Shown: positions 18,291-26,282 of the stretch, piece by piece | Layout of the letters: the number at the start of each line of letters is the position of its first letter | Position numbering within the stretch: position 1 is the first letter of the stretch | Origin: Fen-1258 sp964449775 | GTDB lineage: Bacteria > Bacteroidota > Ignavibacteria > Ignavibacteriales > Melioribacteraceae | DNA length: 64,000 bases | Assembly (NCBI GenBank): GCA_964449775.1 | Contig: CAYVBQ010000011.1 | Span: 1 to 64,000 of the forward strand | Reading direction: 5' to 3' | The notes under the pieces: model-generated | The model's input: the letters and a program-made list of their open reading frames with translations, nothing else | The model's database searches: none | What the model was told of the DNA's origin: nothing | Made by a program: the position numbers and the translations under genes

Positions 18291-18617
18291 TTAGAATCCC
18301 GGTATGTTCATTCCAGGAGGAAGCATTCCCTTAGTGACACTTCCCAATTCATCTTCAGCCATTTTACCGGCTGATTGCAGCGCTTTATTCACAGCAGCGA
18401 CAACTAAATCTTCAATCATCTCTTTATCACCGCTCTTGGCAATTTCTTCATCTATTGAAATAGATACTAATTCCTTTTTCCCGTTTGCTGTGGCTTTTAC
18501 CATTCCCCCGCCACTCTCTTCTGTAACAATTTTATTTTCTAATTCAGCCTGAACTTTTGCCATGTCTGCCTGCATTTTCTGCACTTGCTTCATCATATCG
18601 TTCATATTCAATTTCAT
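18291..18617 (-). CDS. ybaB: YbaB/EbfC nucleoid-associated protein
   Basis: 108 residues. N-terminal MNDMMKQVQKMQADMAKVQ helix and the central VKATANGKKELVSISID strand pair are typical of YbaB/EbfC. Such proteins bind DNA as dimers and are usually next to recR, as here (no gap). AGGAGG precedes the ATG by 4 bases. It heads the operon ybaB-recR-methyltransferase-lipoproteins-ftsX. The 178-base gap to psd on the other strand must hold both promoters, but I could not place them. Confidence 0.95.
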   Translation of the reverse strand: MKLNMNDMMKQVQKMQADMAKVQAELENKIVTEESGGGMVKATANGKKELVSISIDEEIAKSGDKEMIEDLVVAAVNKALQSAGKMAEDELGSVTKGMLPPGMNIPGF

Positions 18618-18795
18618 TAATCCTCCTAAATTAAATTAATTTGCGAAATGCTTTTATTGCGTGATTTTCTTTCTTGATTTGCGCATACGAAAGTTAGCAA
18701 AAAAAAGTTTCACAAGAAATTAAAGAGAGAAAATATTACATTTGCACCATCGTTTACATATCCTAAATATATATTTCACTCATAAAAGTTGGGTT

Positions 18796-19443
18796 ATGAT
18801 TACAAAGTACGGCTTAACTACTTTTTTATTTTGTGCAGGATTTTCTCTTGTACTATTTATCGGTTCGTTGTTTATTCAGAATGGATGGATGAAATACCCT
18901 CTCATAGTCTTTTCTATCGCATTTTTGCTATTTTCTTTAAACTTTTTTCGGGATCCGGAACGAACTACTCCAGTGATGAAGAATGTTGTCGTCTCTCCTG
19001 CTGATGGAAAGATCGTAATAGTTAAAGATATCTATGAAGGCGAATTTCTGAAAGCAAATGCAAAACAAATTTCCATTTTCATGTCACCTTTTAATGTTCA
19101 TGTTAATCGAATTCCAATTGGCGGTAAAGTTGAGTATTTCAACTATGTCAAAGGTGAATACCTGGTAGCCTTCCATGAAAAAGCAGATAAACGAAACGAA
19201 CGCACTGAAATTGGAATTACAAATAGCAACGGAAAAATATTCTTTACCCAAGTTGCCGGATTCATTGCTAGACGAATTGTGTGCGATCTGAAGGTCGGAG
19301 ATTCTGTTAAACTGGGAGATCGTTTTGGAATGATTAAATTTGGAAGCCGTTCTGATGTTATCGTTCCAGCAAATTGGAAATTAAAAGTAAAACTTGGCGA
19401 TAAAGTTACTGCCGGCGAGACAATACTTTTCGAGATTGAATGA
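18796..19443 (+). CDS. psd: phosphatidylserine decarboxylase proenzyme
   Basis: Membrane-associated enzyme that turns phosphatidylserine into phosphatidylethanolamine. I start at ATG 18796 (MITKYGL), dropping 18 codons after a TTG. Two hydrophobic segments lie near residues 8-28 and 33-50. The short-form pattern is present: FFRDPERTTP, VVSPADGKI, and IFMSPFNVHVNR with the catalytic His. The self-cleavage site is KFGSRSD, where cleavage between Gly and Ser yields the pyruvoyl group. Length of about 215 matches the short prokaryotic class. pssA follows 104 bases downstream, giving both steps of PE synthesis. Confidence 0.95.
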   Translation: MITKYGLTTFLFCAGFSLVLFIGSLFIQNGWMKYPLIVFSIAFLLFSLNFFRDPERTTPVMKNVVVSPADGKIVIVKDIYEGEFLKANAKQISIFMSPFNVHVNRIPIGGKVEYFNYVKGEYLVAFHEKADKRNERTEIGITNSNGKIFFTQVAGFIARRIVCDLKVGDSVKLGDRFGMIKFGSRSDVIVPANWKLKVKLGDKVTAGETILFEIE

Positions 19444-19457
19444 TGAATGAGGCGTAT

Positions 19458-19538
19458 CTAAAAAGGTCTATTCCGTTATTATGGATTGTGAAAATAAACC
19501 AAATTCAAAACTTTTCTAAAATGAAGATACCTTTTTAG
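19458..19538. repeat. inverted repeat between psd and pssA
   Basis: CTAAAAAGGT (19458-19467) is exactly inverted at 19529-19538 (ACCTTTTTAG), next to the pssA ribosome site. It could be a regulatory hairpin or the worn remains of an inverted-repeat element; the sequence does not decide. Confidence 0.4.
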
Positions 19539-19547
19539 AGGAGACTC

Positions 19548-20312
19548 ATGAATAAATTTCCATTTCAAAAATCATGGGTAGCAAATACCTTCACAACATT
19601 GAATGTGTTTTGCGGATTCCTATCAATAGTCTTTGCATCCCAGCCAAATTTCCGTTTAGCCTCAATAATGATTATTGCCGCTGCGGTCTTCGATATGCTC
19701 GATGGAATTGTTGCTCGCCTTCTTGGAACATCCAGTAGATTTGGAGTGGAACTGGATTCTCTATCCGATGTAGTAAGTTTTGGTGCAGCCCCCGCATTCC
19801 TTATTTACAAAGCATATGCTTTCCAATTTGGTGGATGGGGTATTTTATTAAGTTCTCTATTGCTAATATTTGGTGCATTACGACTTGCCCGGTTCAATAT
19901 TCAGGTTGAAGATCTAAATACAAAAGGCGATTTCAAAGGCTTGCCAATTCCACTCTCGGCAATGACTGTTTCTCTCTTCGTTTTATCGTTTTATCATGAA
20001 GACAAAATTATTCAGCCATTTGACAATATGGTCATACCATTGGTTCTGGTTCTATCACTTTTGATGGTGAGCAAAATCCGTTATAACGCATTACCAAAAT
20101 TGCGCGATAAAAATTTTCGACATAAAGTTATTCTATTTGTAACTTTAATAGTAATTCTAATACTTGCAATAATCTCGAGCGGTGAGATACTCTTTTATAT
20201 TCTTCTTGGAATTGTACTATTCGGAATTCTGCGCAAGTTTTACTATCTAATTCTCAATAAAAAAGACGGAAACGGAAACGGGAATAAAACACCGGAGAAT
20301 AAAATTGTTTAA
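19548..20312 (+). CDS. pssA: CDP-diacylglycerol-serine O-phosphatidyltransferase
   Basis: Integral membrane enzyme that makes phosphatidylserine from CDP-diacylglycerol and serine. The CDP-alcohol phosphotransferase motif is complete: D-G-x2-A-R-x8-G-x3-D-x3-D (from MLDGIVARLLG to LDSLSD, about residues 47-70). About six membrane segments. The 254-residue length fits the Bacillus-type class. AGAGGAG lies 4 bases before the ATG. It works upstream of psd. Its last 8 bases overlap the purS start. Confidence 0.95.
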   Translation: MNKFPFQKSWVANTFTTLNVFCGFLSIVFASQPNFRLASIMIIAAAVFDMLDGIVARLLGTSSRFGVELDSLSDVVSFGAAPAFLIYKAYAFQFGGWGILLSSLLLIFGALRLARFNIQVEDLNTKGDFKGLPIPLSAMTVSLFVLSFYHEDKIIQPFDNMVIPLVLVLSLLMVSKIRYNALPKLRDKNFRHKVILFVTLIVILILAIISSGEILFYILLGIVLFGILRKFYYLILNKKDGNGNGNKTPENKIV

Positions 20313-20556
20313 AGCAACAGTAATTGTAAAACGACGACCTAAGATTTTGGATCCGGAAGGGAAAGCAGTTGAGCAAGGGGCTAAACTCCTTGGATTCCAT
20401 AATGTAACAAAGACCCGTATTGGTAAATACATCGAGTTCTTTGTAGACACAAATGATAAAAGTATTGCTGAAAAAGAAGTACTTGAATACAGCCAGAAAC
20501 TTCTCTCGAATCCTATTATGGAAGATTTTGAATATACTTTGGAAGAAGTAAAATGA
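20305..20556 (+). CDS. purS: phosphoribosylformylglycinamidine synthase subunit PurS
   Basis: 83-residue small subunit of the three-part FGAM synthase (PurS-PurQ-PurL) in purine synthesis. It shows KRRPKILDPEGKAVEQGAKL and the conserved KTRIGKYIEF segment. The start is TTG at 20305, with GGAGA 7 bases upstream inside the end of pssA; no other start fits. It overlaps purQ by 4 bases (ATGA), as expected for coupled subunits. purL is not in the window. Confidence 0.95.
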   Translation: MFKATVIVKRRPKILDPEGKAVEQGAKLLGFHNVTKTRIGKYIEFFVDTNDKSIAEKEVLEYSQKLLSNPIMEDFEYTLEEVK

Positions 20557-21248
20557 AACCCAAATTTGGTGTAGTTGTTTTCCCGGGTTCTAATTGCGAT
20601 CACGATGCTTACTTCGCGGTGAAAAAAGTTTTAGGGTATCAGGCAGAATTTCTGTGGCATAAAGAGAAAGATTTAAAAGGAAGCGATGTCATTATTCTGC
20701 CCGGAGGATTTTCTTATGGAGATTATCTGCGTACCGGTGCAATAGCTCGCTTCTCACCAATTATGGATTCCGTACACAAATTTGCCGAAGATGGCGGGAT
20801 TGTTATTGGAATTTGTAACGGCTTCCAAATTTTACTTGAGTTAGGATTACTACCCGGCGTTATGCTGAAGAATGATTCGTTAAAATTTGTGTGTAAAGAG
20901 GTCTACTTAAGAGTGGAGAATCACGATAATATTTTCACAAAGTCAGTTACTCAAAAAGTATTAAAAATTCCGGTTGCACATGGTGAAGGAAATTATTTTA
21001 CAGATGTAAGCATTTTGAAAGAATTGGAAACGAATAAGCAAATTTTATTTCGCTATGTTTCGCCGGAAGGAAAAGTTGATACTACTTATAATCCGAACGG
21101 TTCTATGAATAATATTGCCGGAATTATAAATAAGAGAAAGAATGTAATGGGTCTTATGCCTCATCCCGAACGATGTTGCGATCCTCTTCTCGGGAACACT
21201 GACGGTGCTTTGTTGTTCAAATCCGTTGCAGAAAATTTGTTTAAGTAA
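20553..21248 (+). CDS. purQ: phosphoribosylformylglycinamidine synthase subunit PurQ
   Basis: 231-residue class I glutaminase that feeds ammonia to PurL. N-terminal VVVFPGSNCDHD, oxyanion region LPGGFSYGDYLRTGA, nucleophile Cys in GICNGFQILLELGLLPG, and catalytic His in LMPHPER followed by Glu. Coupled to purS by ATGA overlap. Confidence 0.97.
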   Translation: MKPKFGVVVFPGSNCDHDAYFAVKKVLGYQAEFLWHKEKDLKGSDVIILPGGFSYGDYLRTGAIARFSPIMDSVHKFAEDGGIVIGICNGFQILLELGLLPGVMLKNDSLKFVCKEVYLRVENHDNIFTKSVTQKVLKIPVAHGEGNYFTDVSILKELETNKQILFRYVSPEGKVDTTYNPNGSMNNIAGIINKRKNVMGLMPHPERCCDPLLGNTDGALLFKSVAENLFK

Positions 21249-21316
21249 GTTTGTAATTCTGTGCAACTTTTGGCAGAATCAATTATTGAAATGATATAAA
21301 AAATATAGAGGTTATT

Positions 21317-21508
21317 ATGGGCAATCTTGGTACGGGAGAAATTTTACTGATCGTCCTGGTGATATTAATTCTTTTCGGATCGAAGAAAATTCCGGAACTT
21401 GCTCAAGGCATTGGAAAAGGAATGCGCGAATTCAAGAAAGCTTTGAACGATGTTCAAGAAGACATTAAAATTTCCGATAAATCTGACTCGAAAGACGAGA
21501 AAAAATAA
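21317..21508 (+). CDS. tatA: twin-arginine translocase component TatA/E
   Basis: 63 residues: one N-terminal membrane helix (LGTGEILLIVLVILILFG), the hinge Phe-Gly, then an amphipathic helix (KKIPELAQGIGKGMREFKKA) and an acidic/basic tail. It forms the variable pore of the Tat system that exports folded proteins. AGAGG lies before the ATG (GAGGTTATTATG). A 97-bp MITE sits 5 bases after the stop. Confidence 0.95.
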   Translation: MGNLGTGEILLIVLVILILFGSKKIPELAQGIGKGMREFKKALNDVQEDIKISDKSDSKDEKK

Positions 21509-21513
21509 ATTCA

Positions 21514-21610
21514 GGGTGGTTCTAAAAACTTCAATATTCTCTGCGGACTTTGCATATTCTTTGTGTTCTCTGCGTTAAATTTTTACAAAAGATAGTTTTT
21601 AGAACCAGCC
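21514..21610. mobile_element. 97-bp MITE (copy 2 of 3) between tatA and gatA
   Basis: Ends GGGTGGTTCTAAAAACT and AGTTTTTAGAACCAGCC are inverted, with 2 mismatches among 17. TTCA is duplicated at 21510-21513 and 21611-21614. The inside reads CTCTGCGGACTTTGC and TGTTCTCTGCGTTAAAT, shared with copy 3. Confidence 0.9.
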
Positions 21611-21646
21611 TTCATAAACTTCTCACAATTCTTCCGGTGATTTCAT

Positions 21647-23059
21647 TTGCTTGACTACAAAAACCATTCAGAAAAAATTTCTTTGATCAAAGAGGGGAAA
21701 CTTTCTCTTCGTGAGAATGTTTCCTTCTTTCTTCAGTCCATCAAAGAAAAATCAGATCTGAATGCTTTCAATTTTGTTTTTGATGATTGCATAAAAGATG
21801 CAGATTTAATTGAATCGAAAATTATAAATGGTTCCGCCGGTAAACTTGCCGGAATGGTGATTGCAATTAAAGATGTTCTTGCATTAAAAGACCAACCGTT
21901 AACCTGTTCATCTAATATTTTGAAAGATTTCACTTCACTTTATTCAGCTACTGCAGTTCAAAAGTTGATTGACGCAGACGCCATCATAATTGGTAAAACA
22001 AATTGTGATGAATTTGCGATGGGTTCTTCAAATGAAAACTCGGCATTTGGGAATGTTCTAAATCCAATTGATAAATCCCGTGTACCGGGCGGATCGAGCG
22101 GCGGATCTGCTGTGGCTGTAGCTGCGTCTCTATGCGATGTTTCTCTTGGAACCGATACAGGAGGCTCAATACGTCAACCGGCGGCATTCTGCGGCATATA
22201 CGGTCTTAAACCAACTTATGGAAGAGTTTCCCGATATGGATTGACCGCATTCGCATCTTCATTTGATACGATAGGTCCATTCGCTCGAAATATTGCTGAT
22301 ATTGCTCTCGTTCTTTCAGTCATCTCCGGTTATGATGAAAAAGATTCTACTAGCCAAAACATTGATATTCCGGATATCACCACGAGTCTTAACTCAAATA
22401 AAAAATATAAGATCGGTTTACCAAAAGAATATTTTGCCGATGGATTGAACGAAGAGATTCGAAATGCGATTCTTAAAAAAGTGGAACATCTGAAAAAAGA
22501 AGGTCATGAAATTTTTGATATTGAACTTCCTCACACACAATATTCAATCGCTACATATTACATCTTGACAACTGCGGAAGCATCATCCAACCTTGCACGT
22601 TTTGACGGTGCGCGTTACGGATTCCGCTCAAAGGAAAGCAATAATTTGCTGAATATGTATGTTAACTCCCGTTCGGAAGGATTCGGAACCGAAGTAAAGA
22701 GAAGAATAATGCTGGGCACGTACGTTCTATCCGCCGGATATTATGATGCATATTACAGGAAAGCACAGAAAGTGCGCAGATTATTGAAACAAGATTTTGA
22801 TAAAGCTTTTGAGAAGGTGGAAATTATTCTTACTCCAACTACACCAACTACCGCATTTAAGATCGGGGAGAAAACAAACGATCCTCTGGAAATGTATCTT
22901 GAAGATATCTATACAACATCTGCAAACCTTGTTGGTATTCCAGGTATTAATCTTCCAGTTGGTCACACTGAAGAAGGTTTGCCTATAGGTATGCAGTTAA
23001 TGTCAAATCAGTTTGAAGAATTGACATTACTGCAATTCAGTAAAGTTTTTGATAGGTAA
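21647..23059 (+). CDS. gatA: Glu-tRNA(Gln)/Asp-tRNA(Asn) amidotransferase subunit A
   Basis: Amidase-signature subunit that releases ammonia from glutamine for tRNA-dependent transamidation. The Lys-Ser-cisSer triad is visible: IAIKDV (Lys near 75), and GGSSGGSAVAVAA with the two serines near 149 and 173 (DTGGSIRQPAAFCG). The only in-frame start after the stop at 21638 is TTG 21647, and there is no good ribosome site; copy 2 of the MITE sits 36 bases upstream and may have displaced the original leader. 470 residues is normal. gatB and gatC are not nearby. Confidence 0.93.
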   Translation: MLDYKNHSEKISLIKEGKLSLRENVSFFLQSIKEKSDLNAFNFVFDDCIKDADLIESKIINGSAGKLAGMVIAIKDVLALKDQPLTCSSNILKDFTSLYSATAVQKLIDADAIIIGKTNCDEFAMGSSNENSAFGNVLNPIDKSRVPGGSSGGSAVAVAASLCDVSLGTDTGGSIRQPAAFCGIYGLKPTYGRVSRYGLTAFASSFDTIGPFARNIADIALVLSVISGYDEKDSTSQNIDIPDITTSLNSNKKYKIGLPKEYFADGLNEEIRNAILKKVEHLKKEGHEIFDIELPHTQYSIATYYILTTAEASSNLARFDGARYGFRSKESNNLLNMYVNSRSEGFGTEVKRRIMLGTYVLSAGYYDAYYRKAQKVRRLLKQDFDKAFEKVEIILTPTTPTTAFKIGEKTNDPLEMYLEDIYTTSANLVGIPGINLPVGHTEEGLPIGMQLMSNQFEELTLLQFSKVFDR

Positions 23060-23105
23060 TATTCATCGAGCTTTTTTAATTTTGTTAATAGATATCCTAA
23101 TTAGA

Positions 23106-23366
23106 ATGAAAAATATTATTTTTGCGCAACATGCAATTGCTAAACTTGAGATATTAACTTCTCACAACTTCATAATATCAAAAGAAGTTATTGAAAATTC
23201 CGTATTTAATCCTGATAGAGTCGAATCTGGGTATAAGAATAGATTAATTGCTCAAAAAGAATTAGATTTAGATCACGTTTTAAGAATTGTATATGATGAA
23301 ACGGAGAAAGGAATAAGAATAATTACTTTTTACCCCGGGAGAAAAGAACGATATGCAAAAGATTAA
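23106..23366 (+). CDS. DUF4258 small protein, possible toxin-like partner
   Basis: 86 residues from ATG 23106, the first Met of the homologous part (MKNIIFAQHAIAKLEIL). It has the DUF4258 pattern: a His in the first helix (QHAIAKL), V-x-N-P-D-R-V-E, and a final basic strand (LRIVYDETEKGIRIITFYPGRKERY) that looks like RelE/BrnT-type folds. It overlaps the next small gene by 14 bases. Such DUF4258-DUF2283 pairs recur in genomes and are often regarded as toxin-antitoxin-like, but activity is not established. Confidence 0.75.
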   Translation: MKNIIFAQHAIAKLEILTSHNFIISKEVIENSVFNPDRVESGYKNRLIAQKELDLDHVLRIVYDETEKGIRIITFYPGRKERYAKD

Positions 23367-23565
23367 ATACAGTAAAGATGTGGACGCATTATTAATCGAA
23401 TTATCAGATAAACCAATAGATCATGCGGAAGAAGAAGGTCAAATAATTATTCATTTTTCAAAAGAGAATGAACCGGTATTGTTAGAAATTTTTGATGCAA
23501 GCCAATTTATTGTCAGAGCTTTCCAGAGTGTAGTAAATCCTAAAGAAATAACTGATGCTGCTTAG
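23353..23565 (+). CDS. DUF2283 small protein, partner of the DUF4258 gene
   Basis: 70 residues. The pattern KYSKDVDALLIELSDKP ... IIIHFSKENEPVLLEIFDAS matches DUF2283. It starts inside the DUF4258 gene (GGGAGA upstream), so the two are coupled. The family is uncharacterised; by arrangement it would be the antitoxin-like partner. The next gene, sucD, is 77 bases away and unrelated. Confidence 0.75.
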   Translation: MQKIKYSKDVDALLIELSDKPIDHAEEEGQIIIHFSKENEPVLLEIFDASQFIVRAFQSVVNPKEITDAA

Positions 23566-23642
23566 TTTTTTCCAAGTAAGTTTCCATTCCCTTTCTTAAT
23601 TTTGGCAAGTCAATTTTTGAAATCAATTATCAAGGAATAAAT

Positions 23643-24611
23643 ATGAGTATCCTACTCGACAAAAAAACACGTGTAGTTGTTCAAGGAATCACCGGCGGCG
23701 AAGGTTCATTTCATACTAAACAGATGATCGAATACGGAACAAACGTTGTTGCAGGTGTAACCCCAGGCAAGGGAGGTCAAAAATTTGAAGATACAAACGT
23801 TTCCATTTTCAACACTTTGGCAGAAGCAGTAAAAGTAACAAAAGCTGAAGCATCAGCAATCTTTGTACCGCCAGCTTTTGCAGCCGATGCAATCCTCGAA
23901 GCAGCTAATGCCGGAATTAAATTAGTTGTTTGCATTACGGAAGGAATTCCTACTAAAGATATGATCGCAGTTTATAATCTCGTTAAAGAAAAAAATGTGC
24001 GCTTAGTTGGTCCAAATTGCCCGGGCGTAATTTCTCCCGACAAAGCAAAGATCGGAATCATGCCCGGCTTCATTCACAAGCAAGGAAAAATTGGTGTAGT
24101 ATCCCGTAGTGGTACTCTTACCTACGAAGCGGTGAAACAATTATCAGATCTTGGAATAGGGCAATCAACATGCGTTGGTATTGGTGGAGATCCAATTATT
24201 GGCTCAAGATTTATTGACATCATTAAACTGTTCAACGATGATTCCGGAACAGAAGGAATTATTATGATTGGTGAAATTGGCGGAAGTGCTGAAGAAGAAG
24301 CCGCAGAGTTTATTAAGAAGAATGTGAAGAAACCTGTCGTAGGATTCATTGCAGGTAGAACAGCGCCTCCAGGACGACGTATGGGCCATGCCGGGGCAAT
24401 TATTTCAGGCGGTAAAGGCACTGCCGTTGAAAAAATGGCAGCAATGAAAAAAGCAGGAATTCATGTTGTTGAAAGTCCTGCTGAGATTGGTATTACCATG
24501 AAAAAAGCGTTGGATAAAGGAAAGAAGAAAATATCCAGTGTGAAAAAAGCTGTGAAGAAAGTTATAACTAAAAAAGCATCACCAAAGAAAAAAACTAAAA
24601 AGAAAAAATAA
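23643..24611 (+). CDS. sucD: succinyl-CoA synthetase alpha subunit with Lys-rich tail
   Basis: TCA-cycle enzyme subunit; binds CoA and carries the phosphohistidine. CoA-binding start VVVQGITGGEGSFHT (about 11-25), PNCPGVISP near 124-132, active His249 in GRRMGHAGAI. Residues 291-322 form an extra tail of 32 residues, 17 of them Lys (KKAVKK, SPKKKTKKKK), not found in the standard 290-residue protein. sucC is not adjacent. With the mutase and biotin carboxylase elsewhere in the window it may also serve propionate metabolism. Confidence 0.95.
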   Translation: MSILLDKKTRVVVQGITGGEGSFHTKQMIEYGTNVVAGVTPGKGGQKFEDTNVSIFNTLAEAVKVTKAEASAIFVPPAFAADAILEAANAGIKLVVCITEGIPTKDMIAVYNLVKEKNVRLVGPNCPGVISPDKAKIGIMPGFIHKQGKIGVVSRSGTLTYEAVKQLSDLGIGQSTCVGIGGDPIIGSRFIDIIKLFNDDSGTEGIIMIGEIGGSAEEEAAEFIKKNVKKPVVGFIAGRTAPPGRRMGHAGAIISGGKGTAVEKMAAMKKAGIHVVESPAEIGITMKKALDKGKKKISSVKKAVKKVITKKASPKKKTKKKK

Positions 24612-24615
24612 TTTA

Positions 24616-24653
24616 CTAAGGAACTCAGGCACTATCTTTTTAGAGTTCCTAAG
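24616..24653 (+). promoter_or_regulatory. hairpin between sucD and ndk
   Basis: CTAAGGAACTC (24616-24626) pairs with GAGTTCCTAAG (24643-24653), 10 of 11 matches, followed by A-rich rather than T-rich sequence on the plus strand. It may be a processing or attenuation hairpin; it is not a standard terminator. Confidence 0.45.
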
Positions 24654-24673
24654 AAAAAATAATGGAGAGAAAA

Positions 24674-25105
24674 TTGAGCAACAAAACACTAGCAATACTT
24701 AAACCGGATTGTGTAAAAAAGAATTTAATTGGAAAAGTTATAACCCAAATTCAAAATGCGGGATTCAAAGTTACTGCGTTGAAAATGGTCAGGTTGACTG
24801 ATGACTCAGCAAAAGGATTTTATGAGGTTCACAAAGAACGCCCATTCTATAATGACCTTGTTGCTTATATGACTTCAGGTTCGTGTGTTCCAATTGCACT
24901 TGAAAAGGATAATGCTGTTGAAGATTTCCGCAAGCTTATTGGAGCAACTGATCCGGCAAAAGCTGCTGAAGGTACAATAAGGAAGTTATATGCCGAGAGT
25001 ATCCAAGAAAATATTGTTCACGGCTCAGATTCAGATGAAAATGCTGCGAAGGAAATTTCACACTTCTTCTCACGCAAAGAACTTCTAGATATTAACGGGT
25101 TCTAA
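24674..25105 (+). CDS. ndk: nucleoside diphosphate kinase
   Basis: Transfers the gamma phosphate between nucleotides. Active His in ENIVHGSDS, N-terminal LAILKPDCVKKNLIG, and the nucleotide-binding GATDPAKAAEGTIR. I start at TTG 24674 because GGAGAG lies 4 bases before it and the protein then begins MSNKTLAILKPD, the family norm; ATG 24662 lies within that ribosome site. Normal length (143). Confidence 0.95.
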   Translation: MSNKTLAILKPDCVKKNLIGKVITQIQNAGFKVTALKMVRLTDDSAKGFYEVHKERPFYNDLVAYMTSGSCVPIALEKDNAVEDFRKLIGATDPAKAAEGTIRKLYAESIQENIVHGSDSDENAAKEISHFFSRKELLDINGF

Positions 25106-25112
25106 TTTTTCC

Positions 25113-25143
25113 ACACTCCCCTTTTATTGGGAAGTTTTTTTAA
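25113..25143 (+). terminator. terminator after ndk
   Basis: ACTCCCC (25115-25121) pairs with GGGAAGT (25129-25135) with one mismatch, then a run of T. It lies just after the ndk stop. Confidence 0.7.
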
Positions 25144-25164
25144 TAACCATAAAGAGAGAATTAA

Positions 25165-26199
25165 ATGGCTAACAAATTTTTTAGGATGATGTCAGTATTT
25201 CTTTTAATAATACTGATAATAGGATGCAGCAAAAAAGAGAATACACAAAATGCAGCTTCAATAGATACCAGCAAACTGCAATCTGTTAACATGAGCGGTC
25301 AAAAAGTTTTTCTAAAATATCAATTTAAGAAAAACGATAAACTTCGGTATAAATTAACTACCATCACCAATACATTACAAACGGTAAAAGCCGATACGTT
25401 AATGAAATCGACCGCTGATCAAACTCTAACTTACAATTTTGATATAGAAATCATGGAAGTTGATCAAGATAATGTAGCAGAGCTTTCAATCAATATTTCT
25501 TCAATCAGTTTCAACGGAAATATCAACGGAGAAAAAATTAATTACGATTCTAAAGCAACATTATCCAAGGCAGACAAAGATAAATTTGGAGAATTTGAGG
25601 TTATTGTAAATTCACCTTTCCGGGCTCGTGTTAATCAAAAAGGTGAAGTATTAGAGGTAACACGGATTGATAAGATGGTAGACAAGATGATTGCACTCAG
25701 ACCTGAAATGCAAAAGATGGCAGCTGACCAGAAAGTTGCACTTATTAAAAATATCAGCGAAGGAGAAATTAGACCAAGAACACAACTTTTATTTAGAGAA
25801 TTAACGACAAATGAAGTTGCAAAAGATTCTAGTTGGCAATTAAGTTCTCCTGCAACAATTGCAGTTTTCCAAATTGAGAATATTTCTAAATTCAAAGTGG
25901 AAGATTTTGTAAAAGTTGGTGATGATAAAGCTGCAAAACTGAGCGCTTCTCTTACTTCAAAATGGACAGGTAATAAAAAAGGATCTCAAGAAGGAATGAA
26001 CTTTCTTTTCGATGATCCCAAAATTTCCGGCGGCGGAACCATTCTTTTCAATATTGATAAAGGGCTTATCATTAGAAGTGAAACTTCAACGACGGTAGAG
26101 ATGGGTGTTCAGGTTGATGGAAAAGATGCAGCCCAGAAGATGAGACATACATTGAGAAAAGATCTTTCAAAGAATAAAAATATTGTTGAGCTGTTATAA
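25165..26199 (+). CDS. DUF6263-like lipoprotein
   Basis: 344 residues with lipoprotein signal (lipobox IIGC at residues 19-22, then SKKEN). The mature region has long alternating beta strands (FLKYQFKKNDKLRYKLTT, FDIEIMEVDQDNVAELSINISSI, GGGTILFNIDKGLIIRSETST), as in DUF6263/lipocalin-like periplasmic proteins. GAGAG precedes the ATG. No enzyme motif. Single gene between the ndk terminator and a convergent hairpin. Confidence 0.7.
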   Translation: MANKFFRMMSVFLLIILIIGCSKKENTQNAASIDTSKLQSVNMSGQKVFLKYQFKKNDKLRYKLTTITNTLQTVKADTLMKSTADQTLTYNFDIEIMEVDQDNVAELSINISSISFNGNINGEKINYDSKATLSKADKDKFGEFEVIVNSPFRARVNQKGEVLEVTRIDKMVDKMIALRPEMQKMAADQKVALIKNISEGEIRPRTQLLFRELTTNEVAKDSSWQLSSPATIAVFQIENISKFKVEDFVKVGDDKAAKLSASLTSKWTGNKKGSQEGMNFLFDDPKISGGGTILFNIDKGLIIRSETSTTVEMGVQVDGKDAAQKMRHTLRKDLSKNKNIVELL

Positions 26200-26212
26200 A
26201 TATACCATCATA

Positions 26213-26269
26213 CTGAATGAAGTGAAGCATTTACAAATTTATTAAATCGAGATTCTTCACTTCGTTCAG
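26213..26269. terminator. inverted repeat between convergent genes, likely bidirectional terminator
   Basis: CTGAATGAAGTGAAG (26213-26227) pairs with CTTCACTTCGTTCAG (26255-26269), 14 of 15. The same CTGAACG(A/G)AGTGAAG unit occurs in the 122-bp element at 9933, so this is probably a repeat-family palindrome that now separates two converging genes. Confidence 0.55.
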
Positions 26270-26282
26270 AATTTTATGCCAC

